Assembly: GCA_028673005.1 (NCBI GenBank)
Contig: CM054116.1
Span: forward strand, 75,838,572 to 75,902,571
Direction of reading: 5' to 3'
Length of the DNA: 64,000 nt
Source of the DNA: Tanypteryx hageni
Lineage: Eukaryota; Arthropoda; Insecta; Odonata; Petaluridae
The notes under the pieces were generated by a model. That model was not told the DNA's origin. It made no database searches and saw only the letters and a list, made by a program, of their open reading frames with translations. Shown here piece by piece: positions 47,901 to 58,843 of this stretch. Positions within the stretch are counted from its first letter, which is position 1; each line of letters opens with the position of its first letter. Both the position numbers and the translations under genes were made by a program.

Positions 47901-50899
47901 TCTCATTTTATGGGATATGAGTGTATAATAACTAAACATTTAATCGGATTTTCGAAGGCATTTTTATGCAAATTTGGGTTGAAGGCAATAAAATTTGTCC
48001 TTGATGATGCAACCTGTCATAAGCAGCTGTGAGTCCTCTGAATCTCTTGTATGTATTTCCAAAGATTTCTCATTGGATGAAAGCTTAAATACCAGTGAAA
48101 GATATCCTGTCATTACGTGTTATCTCCAATAACTCATTTTCGAGGCCTCTAATTATTTCTTAAATCTATTCATTGCATTAACAGCATGAATTTCAAGCAC
48201 TCTTTGACACCTGATTGGCGCGATGATTAATTCATTCATGAATATAACGCAGATATCTTAAAAATTTCAGAACGTTCGCATCTATTTTACCTTTAATGGA
48301 CTCCTGGTATTGAATAACATTGCAACAAGTCCAGCAAAAATTTTCAGGACGCATGTTTACCAATCGATTTAATTTTTATGTGCTAGTTTTTCCCATCGCG
48401 GAATTTACCTTAAGGATAAAGTTCACGTGTCTTAATTAGTTGCATTCCCACCTCCATAATTTTTACGAATAATTCTTATGAAGATCCTCCTCAGAAATGT
48501 TTGCCTACTTTCCAGATCAAATTCGTAAAATCTTCCCGTCCGTAATTTACGCCTCTCTCGTTTCGTTATTTCCCCATCATTAAAAACCAATAGCACTCTT
48601 ACAGACTTGGGCGAGACAAGAGAAGAAAGCAGTATTTGAACACTCGACCCTTCCAATACGAGTTTGTTTAGCCTACCGCTTCTTTACAGCGATCGACGAC
48701 ACCTGTCGCTTCTAAAGCTTTCGCCACCGCTCGTCAATCTTCTTGCTTCCTCCCAAACCCCACTCCTCTTTCCCTCCCTTCCCCCTTCGTTGCCGAATGA
48801 GATAGTCATCCTTCCTGTCCCCCTTGCCCTCCAAAACTCCTAAAACTGCAAACAAGCACTTTCCCTCTTTTCCGTATCTCTTTCCGCGATGCTCCTCTTC
48901 AATTTCCCACAATACCAACCACTTTCGCCTCTCACACCACACTTTTCCGCTACCCTAAGGGTGCTCGAGTCTTTTTTCCGTCTCTTTATTTTTTGTCACG
49001 GCGTTCGATTAGCCTCCACGGTTATTTCCATCGCCAAATCGGAGGCCTAATTAAAGGTTGCGAGGGATAAAAAAGGTCATCTGCTTTAAATTTTCTGACG
49101 TATAAGGCAGAGCGAGGGGATTTTTATTTTGTTTTCGAGTATAACATAAATATTCGCATGCAAATTGGCCTCTGCGGGTTTTTTGAATTCCGTCCTAGTG
49201 CTGTAAGAGGACTCGGAAGCGCCTCGATAACGGGTTTTTTCGGTCTTTTATTTTCCAATGCCGCGACAGAAATGGGTCTCTGAATCTCTCGAGTGATTGG
49301 GGATTGGTTGCGAAAGAATGTGGTGATTGAATTGAGATTATTACGCTGATATTAAATGGCTGAAATTCATTTCTTCGCGACAGGGATAGAAATTTCTTTT
49401 TAGAATCGATTTATTTTTGACGGGAGGGCAAGTTAATTCCGCTTGGAACGAAAGTGGACGAGGATGTAAAAAAGAGTAAAAGAATATTACGGAAATTCGT
49501 TGAAAAGTTTTAGGTAGCTATGGCAAATAATCATCATCATCAATATATTTGCTGTTAGGCAAAATAACACGCATAAAAAAGACATTTTCGTTAACTACTC
49601 TTATTGAACATATTGAAGTTTGTTAGCATGAAGTTGGTTTTTAGGCGTTCTTTGCCAGCGAAACGATAGTAGCAGAATGACTTGCGGTCACTGTCTCATC
49701 TTCTGTCTCTTAGACCGCTTTATGAACTCGGATAAAATTTGCTATGAGAGATCCTTATTAAAATTCATCGTCTTAATGTGATTTTGGGCCGTGTCAGTTA
49801 ATCAGAAATTTCACTTGACATAAGAGCTTAAATGAACTTTTACTCATGTCTCGTTATCATCAAAATCCGTCCAGTGGTGATCTTTGAAGTTCGTTGGTGA
49901 AAGCTCACAGTTAAATCGGCGTTAACTGTTAAGTAAAGTATACTTTGGTGGAAGCTAATAACTTTCAAATAGATACTTCTTGGTGCATTAATTTTAAAAT
50001 GTCTATTCTTCCGAATAGACAGGCATTCAAAAGTTAATACAAGCTATTCATATATTTTTTAGCTTTTAAAACCACTTGAATTCCTTTCAAAAATAGCTTA
50101 CAATCAGCATAATAAGAAGTGCCAAAGCCACGGCAAAATTTTATTGGTTGACAGGTACATTAACTACCCTTGTACCAATTATCGAGTCAATAATTTATAT
50201 TGAACTTCAACGCAAGCAAAGAAGCACAATAAACGTATATGTTTTATGCTGTGCCTGCTGGAGTACGATTGCTCAAGAAGTTCAATTACTTGAAGAGTCT
50301 GGAGCTCTTCCGGCTTGTTCCCGCCTTAAGGATAACAAGAAGTCCAAACCAGGACCAATGCAGACTGGTTTCCCAAAGTTGAGGTCCAGAATTGATTACT
50401 TACGTATATTGACAGGAAATGTTTCAGTATGTGTTTGTCATTCCAAGGAATTCTCATAGCATAAATACCACTTGTAGTTCATAGTTTATCAATGTTAGAG
50501 CGATATCAGGTTTAAAATACTAAAAACAATGTCAAAATCTCTTTCTGACATTTTGCATGTATTTTTTAAATAAACGAATTTAATAAATGTTACTGTTTAT
50601 ACGCTAATATGTCTGTATCAACTGTCCATTGCTGAAGAGTAGTCGAGCGGAAAAGAAAATAACCCATTTGTTCACTCGTCTATGCTCAAGCCGAATTCGG
50701 TAATAATCGTCTCCATGGCAACAATCCCATAAAATGCGATTTAAAACGCAAAAACGCTGTTTTAGTAGAAATTCAAGATAATACGATCAATTGTCAAAAT
50801 TCGGCGATAAGAATTAAAATCTACATTCTTTTCCCCTTAGAAAAGTACAAACCTCGCATCGATATCACAATTTAAAGATATTTTAATGTATTCAAGAAA
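41906..50899. other. Long non-coding stretch with a GC-richer, stop-poor interval
   Basis: No host gene is recognised. About 43640-45700 is richer in G, C and CpG than its surroundings and contains the longest frame in the window (44452-45036, which opens at GTG; the first ATG is near 44674). Its product is basic and Ser/Leu/Pro-rich without a domain. About 44610-45200 and 48665-48955 are pyrimidine-rich, and a CT tract is at about 45129-45146. The 103-codon frame at 50148-50459 is also unassigned. Confidence 0.4.
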
Positions 50900-51137
50900 C
50901 ACGATGGATTTGAGATTTCCTATGTAAAACAAATGGGCAGAAAACGTTCCTGGAATCGAACCCGGGACTTCAATCTTTGCCTAATAAAATACAGCCCGGA
51001 GGTGGGCCTTGGCAGCACGAGCCTCATACCAAGTTTCATGAAAATCGGTCCATTAGTGCAAAAGTTGTTAGTAGGGGACACAGACATACGCACATACAGA
51101 CGGGACCATAAGTCTGTTTCCTTTGGAAACCAGCGTA
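50900..51137. mobile_element. SINE-like repeat, copy B
   Basis: This is the partner of 27535-27760. The B-box complement GGAATCGAACC lies at about 50952-50962, followed by CGGGACTTC. The right half has CCAAGTTTCATGAAAATCGG and then ACACAGACATACGCACATAC, a combination common near 3' ends of arthropod SINEs and RTE-type LINEs. This copy keeps the intact B-box, whereas copy A has lost it. The overlapping 85- and 105-codon frames are shadows. Confidence 0.68.
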
Positions 51138-54100
51138 AAAACGAGAGATCATCATATTGCTTCGTCGTGATTCTGTATAAACCGACGTAATTGCTCAGAA
51201 CGTAAAAACGAGGAAAATCGGCAAAAAAAGCGGTCATCCTCCGTTTGAACTGTATTATTATGAACCGAACGTGGCATTAACGGAACTTAAGAAGGGGTTA
51301 TTGCTATTGGATCTGAGCGATTATTCGCTTGGCGAAAAGGTTCGTGATCCAATCGATATATCAGTCAGAGTCGATCGGTTTACCAAAAACTACATCCGTC
51401 CGCCTTAAATACTAGCATTCTGAACTTAATAGCGCTTAAGTTCTCTTTTAAAAGCTTTGCTTTCACATCCTAAATCCTCATCCCGCCCCTGTGTGCAATT
51501 CGGTCATTATAGGCAGTCATTAAAGATTAAGATGGAAGTTTTCCACGGTTCTGGTCTTGCACGACGATATTTCTCCTCCAGTGGGCGAGTTTTCAGTTCG
51601 AAATTGGCGTTATTTATGCGTTTTATTTTTAGGGCCGCACTCCATTCCGGGTTGGTTACGTTATCCAACCGTAATGACTCTTGAAATTATTTTATCATTT
51701 TATCTAGTAGTCTCTCTTTGGGTCGTTATGAAAGCTGGAAAACAAAACACGCTATTTTACCAAGGCATACGTTAGTATTACTTATTTTCGAGTGAAATGT
51801 TTTATTTTTTAAATTTCTTACGCAGTATATTGTTATCAGCACTGAATGTTGAGTGAGATATCGGAAATATGGACGATGTATTGTGAATTAAGGGAATAGA
51901 TTTTTAGCCGTTAAGACTTTGTAGTTTTTAGGTGAAGGAAATAGAAATATGCACATGAGGTTGTGAGGTGGAAAAACATAAATTGTGACCATAAAGAGGG
52001 CATACGTAGAAATTGAGTCAAAGGGTAATAAAAATGAATAAAAATCAAAATTTCTACAACTTTGTTTCTACACTTGGTTTTAAAATTGCAAAAAAATTTT
52101 AATAAAATAGGATATTACATAAAAGCCAGTCTTAAGCTATGGTGTAAATCAAAACACCGATAGCGTAAATTATTTTTTGTGGATGGCTTACTCAGGGACA
52201 TGAGTGATTTACTACATCCCCAACGACGATCACTGAGTGGAATTTGTTAAACTTATTATTTTCAAAGAATATAGGTTCAACTTTAGAGGAAATCTGCGGG
52301 CAACCCCTCCTCCCCCGTAAAAATTGGGTTAATTTATGGAACTAAGGTCGTATTTAGCGGTTAAGACCCGGTTTTAATGACAAAAGGTCAGCAATGGAAC
52401 AACTCCGCTCGACCAAATAACTCGTATAACTGCCTCCCACGTTGATTTTTTCTCCGGATGCGGGGTTCTTGAAAGTCTGGCGATGGTTGAATCAACAGCG
52501 CAGCTCGATAGATTTGACTCCGGAATAAATTTGATGAAATAATGCCCGCGGAAGACGTTTTCATGTAGTTTCTGCTTCGCGGATGAGTAATTGTGTGGCG
52601 TTCCCACCGTATGAGAATTTGTTACTCGTGATATATTTATTTCACCACGGTGTCCTCGTGTTCCAGATTGCCGGACTAGTTCTGCATAAATTTACTACAA
52701 GTCCCTTAATTATTCTTGACGTTCCGTCCGCACGTGTATTTTAAATCGTAGTTTCTAATGTTTAGGATGTGGTGGTTCCGTTTTAGAGTTTTTAGGTTCT
52801 CTTGAAACTATTTTCGTTTTTTACGTCACGTCTAGGGATTTTAATTTAATAACTTTTCGTAATCTGACGCTTGTAGCGGCTGAAACTTGCTTGCTGTCAT
52901 AAGTTTTATTTCCACATCATGAAATATGTATTCTTGTTTTATCTTAATTATAGGACGGCTAATATAATCTATAAAATTTGAGTAATATTTTTTGTTTGTG
53001 TTTTTCTCATGTTGCATAGTTATCTTGATATGAAAACGAGATGGGAGTTTAAATTGAATCCTCGTAAATCTTACTCCAATTTCACATTTCGATGGTGCGC
53101 GTAGTTATATTTGCACGTTTTCTTTTCCAAAATATTTAATTCATACCCTGGAAGCGTTTCAGTCAATGCAATCACCGAAGTGAATGCAGTACGGCAATTA
53201 ATGTTGAAACTGGAAAATACGAAGAATATGCGCTTTTTCTACTTCAGAAGTTACAAATAAATTCTTGAAAATAAAACATTAAAATGCTTGTTCGGCTTTT
53301 CCAATGTTTAAAAGATATTGGTGCGGTAATTTACGCAATAATTCCAATACCTATGGACGGAAATATTATTTTAGACTACTTTTCAAGGTAGATCGTTTTC
53401 CCAGAAAAACCTGTGTCAAGGATCGCAGTAATTATACTCTTAACCAAATTTTATAGCTGTTGCAGGTAAAATTAAGGTAATAATTTATAGAAATCTATCA
53501 TTTATTAACTTATTTGGATGTAAGGAGGCACATTTTAATATCAAAGAAATTATTTTGTAACAATCGTACACCGTTTTGCAGAGTGGTTGCGTTGTAAAGA
53601 TTATGTTTTTTTCAGCAAAAATGCTCAAAAATGAAATATTAGTTGATAAGTCGCATGCATAAAATGTTAGGACGCCATCGTCATTTTTAGTATTCTTTCT
53701 GATTATGTATGTTAAACCGGGCTCTCCACATTTTCCTGTTCCACACTATCATCATTTCTTGGTAAATGTCTTTCCTTTTCAAGTAGTTTATCAGTTGGAA
53801 CCACTTACTTTCTCTTTGGGCCTCAAGTTTTCCTTCACTTGCATCTTCGTTGATGTTATGAATCTATTGTAAAATAGTTCGATTCTAAGAATTGTTGCTT
53901 TTTTAAAAATAAGCTCTTTATCCGTAGAGAAAAATAAATCTAGTATTTTCACTGTCTAATAGTTTTTCAGTACAGTTTTATCGGTTACACGATTCGTTTG
54001 CCCCCTAATCAATGTTCCATTTCTATGGTTTTATTAGCTTCTACACCAAACGAATAAAAAAATGCTTTATCGGAATGACCAGTAGAATTTTATGTAGTTT

Positions 54101-54295
54101 CAGTATGTTTCGATCATTAAACAAATCCCTGATATAGAATTATTGATACAAAAAGTAATTATCAGGTTTTCCATGCAGTAGAAATCAATTTGCTAAAATT
54201 AGATTACTCGAATAGCAATAAAAAGGCTGGGAAAACCATTTGAGCATTTCGGCAGCAAAATACCCATCATCAGTGGAATTGTTATAGATAAAGAT
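51138..54295. other. AT-rich DNA, no gene seen
   Basis: Frames of up to about 77 codons (51457-51775, 52374-52607) have no domain. No repeat with a partner in this window was found. Confidence 0.5.
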
Positions 54296-54578
54296 CAGGG
54301 GTCGGCAACCTACGGCCTGCGAGCCAAATGCGGTCCCCGAGAGTGCTTTATGCGGCCCGCGATGTCGGAAAATTTTCACATGGAAAATTTCATGTATTTT
54401 CAGCAAAATGTTGATCTCAAAACCTTTTCTGCCGAAGTTTTAACGCTAATAAATTATGTAGACTTTCCACTTAAAAGGAGATCACAGATACTTTAGATAA
54501 CTTCTGACTTATTCATTCATCCAGCGCACCAGGGCATTCCAATGTGGCCCGCCGTTCAGAAAAGGTTGCCGGCTCCTG
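54296..54578. mobile_element. Short non-autonomous hAT element, sibling of 13043-13352
   Basis: The left end is CAGGGGTCGGCAACCTACGG; the right end, read inward, is CAGGAGCCGGCAACCTTTTC. Flanks ATAAAGAT (54288-54295) and ATTTAGAG (54579-54586) match at 5 of 8 positions, a decayed target duplication. It shares the order of internal words with 13043-13352: GCTTTATGCGG, CCGCGA, TTTTCAGCAAAAT against TTTTCAGTAAAAT, and GCCGAAGTTT against GCGAAGTTT. It has no coding capacity; the 73-codon minus frame at 54185-54406 is a shadow. Confidence 0.85.
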
Positions 54579-54829
54579 ATTTAGAGTATAATATGAAATA
54601 AGGTATTGATTTAATGTTGACCCAAATAATTATCCGAATGTAGACAAACAATTTTTTAAACGATAACGATTAGTGAAATTAGGAATTTTAGCAATGTTAG
54701 TAACAAATACACAAAACTTATGCGTAAAAAAGGTTTTCTTATTGAAATATTTTTTCTAATTTGACATAAACTGAATAATTAATGAGAAGATTTGTTGATT
54801 CTATAAGTATTTTAAATAGATAGTCTGTA
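54579..54829. other. AT-rich spacer between two elements
   Basis: This is AT-rich DNA without a frame or repeat. It separates a hAT element from a mariner element. Confidence 0.5.
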
Positions 54830-55352
54830 CAGGGTGTACCATTTAAAACGCAACACACAGGAAGAAAGTATCATTTATTACAAGTTTCATTAAATATACA
54901 CTGTATATTGTTACTTATTGGTTGTTAATAGTGACACTCACTTTACAAGAGGTGCTTAAAATGTCCACCTCCTCGATGACATGCTTAAACCCTTTTCACC
55001 GTGTTCCTGTTTCACGACATTTTTTTATTAGTCGGTATATTGATGTCTTGTCCGGTACTTCCTTTGCTGGATATGCATTCCTGAATGCCTCACGAACTGC
55101 AGTAAAAGGTTTCAAAGAAAAATAATGCTCAACAATAAACACACGTTTTCTTTGGCCAAAAACCATGTTTGCACCTCCAACGCTATTCAGCAACTGAGGA
55201 CGCCAGCTATGAGATAGTCAAGGTCATCTTGACATGCGTGTGTGCAGTAGTGTGAGGGGGATCAACAAAGAGGGAAAGAACCCCTCTTGATGCAATATCT
55301 GCGCTTGTGAACAATATTGAAGTTTGGGTTGCGTTTTGAGTGGTACACCATG
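54830..55352 (-). mobile_element. Internally deleted mariner-type element
   Basis: The left end is CAGGGTGTACCATTTAAAAC; the right end, read inward, is CATGGTGTACCACTCAAAAC, both continuing GCAAC (25 of the first 25 positions alignable, four mismatches). TA dinucleotides flank at 54828-54829 and 55353-55354. The total of 523 bp is under half of a full element. One minus-strand frame (54996-55193) keeps the N-terminal helix-turn-helix; the catalytic core is gone. Confidence 0.85.
54996..55193 (-). pseudogene. DUF4817-like helix-turn-helix fragment of a transposase
   Basis: The frame encodes 65 residues. FGQRKRVFIVEHYFSLKPF is followed by AVREAFRNAYPAKEVPDKTS and IYRLIKKCRETGTR. This is the DUF4817-type helix-turn-helix found at the N-terminus of many insect mariner-related proteins, where it would bind the terminal repeats. 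It ends at a stop after about 65 codons with no DDE/D core, because the element is internally deleted. The ATG used is plausible since family members begin a short distance before the FxxxxRxFIVE block. It is unlikely to act as a transposase; a DNA-binding repressor role is only speculation. Confidence 0.72.
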
Positions 55353-55354
55353 TA

Positions 55355-55948
55355 TAATGAAATTTTAAATAAATGTTTTTCTGAAAGGTTATTTGTAAAT
55401 TTTGCTGGGCGATAGCAGTTACGGGTAGTCGTTGTAAACTCTATTCCCGTTAAGTTTGACATTCGCTCTTTTTCGGATTATAAACAATGTATGTGCTAAG
55501 AATATTAAGGAATGAAATGTATTATAAATTAAAATAAAAAGGTTGTTTTTATGTTTCACGCACAAATATAAGTTTTTGCCAATTTTGTATCCCATTCCTA
55601 ATCAACTAATTTCAGACACCAATTTTGAGGCATAGCCATTCCTGCGCATTTTTATAGAAAAGGGGCGGACTTGTATCCTAAATCTTGTATACGATTTAAA
55701 AATCTGCATGTAAAGTGAAAATGACATTTGCCAGCGTTTTTAGCCGGAGGAATTCTTGATACTGTACGTTTATTTGCTCTCCATTATTACTATTACTGCT
55801 ATTCAGTTGATATGGCGTCAAGATCGAGAGCACTACTAATAATTCCCTTGGATGATAAACTTAAGAATATTGAACCCACCTCTGGAAAAACAAGCATGGA
55901 ATAATGTACTCCATGTCGGAGTATACAGTCTCCAAATACGTTCTTTGA
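55355..55948. other. AT-rich DNA, no gene seen
   Basis: There are short frames only. I see no repeat partner and no family signature. Confidence 0.45.
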
Positions 55949-56340
55949 GATCGACATATTTTAGTAAAACTGCCCAATACAAAATGTCATCAAAATACGT
56001 CCTGCGGTTCCCGAGTTGAAACGTACATTGTAAACCACATGTAAAGTGATCGTTATCATCGTCCGATTTTAACCAAAATTAGAATCGGTCGATAAATTTT
56101 AGTAAAACTCCCCAATACCAAATTTCATCAAAATACATTCGGCGGTTCCCGAGTTGTAACCGAGGTATGTTGTAAGTTACATGTAAGTCTTCATGTAAAG
56201 TGGTCGTAATTATTGTCCGATTTTAACCAAAATTGAAACTGGTGGACAAATTTTAGTAAAACTCCCCAATACCAAATTTGATCAAAATATGTCCTGTGGT
56301 TCCCGAGGTTAAACATGCGGACGGACGGAAAGGACCTCCC
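55949..56340 (+). repeat. Three tandem units of about 138-154 bp
   Basis: The anchor TTTTAGTAAAACTCCCCAAT (TGCCC in unit 1) occurs at 55959, 56097 and 56251, giving spacings of 138 and 154 bp. Each unit goes on with AATTTCATCAAAATAC-like sequence, CGGTTCCCGAG and, except the last, GTCCGATTTTAACCAAAATT. The last unit runs into GCGGACGGACGG, resembling a retroelement tail. The longer spacing comes from an insertion near 56165-56190. Confidence 0.82.
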
Positions 56341-58690
56341 CTATATACGTTCACTTCATACAAAGAACGCAGAATTATGAAGTGATGACGGGTAGTCGAT
56401 AATTATATAATCAATATTCCAACGGTAATCTTTTTCTTTCTTGGTCTCGCAAAATATTTGAAGCGAATGCGGATAATTACAAAAAGTGAAGGCCTATTTC
56501 CTCCTACATCCAACATTTTTTTGATCCAGCCTAAATTTGTTACTTTTACACATCCATCGATAAAGATGAAGTTCCAGGAAAAAAACGTCCAGTGTCGCAA
56601 TTTTTAATTCGAATTTAGTGCTAGCCATTAGTAAGGAAAAAACTCTTGAGTCACACCGAGGTGCACGACCTACAAGCGAAACCTAACGCGGGCAGTTGAA
56701 CCATTTGCCCATCAAGCATTCCGGTCAGGTTTTTAGCCGAGCGACCGACTGCGGCCGACTCCGCTCAAGTGAAGCCGCGGACCTTAATGCGTGCCCAATT
56801 TATAATCTGGAGATTCGAGTCCTTCCCGTCTTCTCCTCGGCGTCTGCGGCATCAGGGAGTAGGGTGTCCGCACTCTTCCCTCAGATCCCCTAACCTCCCC
56901 CCTTCGGCCCCTCATCTCCTCTCTAGAAACCGGACCGCTTCTTGCAACCCAGCGTCGAATCGCGGAAGGAGTACACAGTAGTGACGCGCAGGCAAGCGGT
57001 GAGTCCCTCTCCTCCTCCCATTTTGGACTCATAAATGCGGTTTCGTTTCGCAACTGTTTCTCTCTCTCTCTCTTTCCCCCTTTCCTCCTCTCGGTCTCCT
57101 CCGGTATCACCCAAATACATTCGTCTCCCTCACACCACGGGAGCCGGAGAGAAATTTTAAAACCTATTCTCTCTCATCCCCCCCCCTCGTTTGCCCCCCT
57201 CCCCCCCCCCCCCGTCCCAACTTCTCACTCTCCTTGTTCTCCACTCGCTTCTTGGATGCAGATGGCGCACCGAATATAGGTTTCGCCACACTCGCCAAGG
57301 GAAGTTTTTCTTTTATTTTTTTATCAAAAAAGGGTTCGCTTCCAATTTCGGATGCCTTCGGACGAATCGCGTTATTTATTACCACATCGCATTTATAGAG
57401 GTGTAGGAAATGAGAGCTCGCGGTTATTAAATTAGCGATCGGGTTATTTTTTGGGGAAGTAACTGGTATTTGTGGTGGATGGAGGAATTTCGTGCCTGGA
57501 ATGGTTGTTTTCCCTTCGCGAGTTACCTAGTTTTGAGTGTAAATGCGGTGATGAACAGAGGCGAAAAAAATTCTGCGCGAGGTGAAATTTTTTCGGAAAA
57601 TAGGTGCAGAACTTTGGGATGATTTCTATTAATAAGGAACCTTAGATTTGCGTGTAACTAGAAGCGGCAAAATTTAACTGGCGGAAGCTATTTCATTACA
57701 ATGAATGCGCCTGGATGAAAAGAATAATTAGTAAATAAGAGACTACATGTGGAAGTAAAATAATCCCAAATCGTCAAAGAAAGACGACAGAGGAATAGTG
57801 GAACAGAAGATTACATGACAATGCTACATCCAAAAAGTAAGGATTATGAGTCCGTAAAGATAAATATGTCTCCGTATGTAAACGTAAAAACTGACAAGGA
57901 AAATATCAGTTTCAGACCTAATCAACTTAATAAAGTAAGGATTAAAAATGGATTAATTTGCTGGAATATAATGAAATAATCCTCCGCTAATACATGTATA
58001 CCGCAGTTTATAAATAAGTCCAATGATAGCTTTGGATGAGTGAAATTTTAGTTTGAGTTACTATAACTTTAAATAATAATTGAAAATGCCAAGCCGAGGG
58101 GAAAAAATTGGATGTGTAACAAAGCCGATTATATATTGCTATGAATTATAAGACAATAGACATTCTGCACTTAGCCGAACAATTCTTTTCCGCCATAAAA
58201 GTTGCGTAGCAACGAAGTATTTGGTACAGTTCTTACAGAATTAAGTGGCGAGAAAGTTGGAATATGAAAGAAATTAGAAATCAGGGACAGCCATTTTCAA
58301 AGGAAAATAAAGGCAGGATAAGATTCAGGTTCGGTATTTAGGCCCCGTCGTTATCTTGTAACCTCAGACAGCATCCATAAAACATTCAGGCCCAGTAACT
58401 GAATTAAGAGTAGTTAAATTAGAAGGGGCAAAATTTTTCTGAGGAAATTAAGTGGATGTTTTGGCGGAATAGACAACACGATGTCGGATCCACTTAAGTG
58501 AACTGAGTTGGAATAATTTATAGCTAGATGAAAGCAGTGAACCTGTTCAAATGATGCACTTATAATATGGAATTGCACTAAAAAAATAAGCAGGCTTTGT
58601 CTTAGAGATTATTAGGATGCGATTAAAGTTTGAATTATTAGTAGTTAGTATATCAAAAAAGGTTATTTGCAGTAATTTCATTGATTATAT
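56341..58690. other. Non-coding DNA with CT, poly-C and CpG-rich patches
   Basis: About 56820-57240 is pyrimidine-rich, with a CT run at 57061-57078 and C-runs at about 57178-57216. The overlapping frames here (56696-57406) are products of this skew. About 57400-57620 is G-leaning. The rest is AT-rich and featureless. Confidence 0.45.
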
Positions 58691-58843
58691 GAGTTTTCTC
58701 TAGGCTAATAATGTTTTGGCTGGTATATCAATTTCTCGGTTGTGATATTCCTTTAGAAACGCTTTATGAGTTTTCTCTTTGGTAATATTTTTCTCGTTGG
58801 TTTGTCAATTTCTCGATTATAATATTCCTTTATAAACGCTTAA
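58691..58843 (+). repeat. 77-bp tandem duplication, diverged
   Basis: Units start with GAGTTTTCTCT at 58691 and 58768. Both contain TCAATTTCTCG, then TATTCCTTTA and AAACGCTT. Several substitutions separate them. Confidence 0.75.

Noticed and set aside
50148..50459. 103-codon frame with several cysteines
   Set aside because: Cysteine spacing does not fit a zinc finger I know, and there is no family match from memory.
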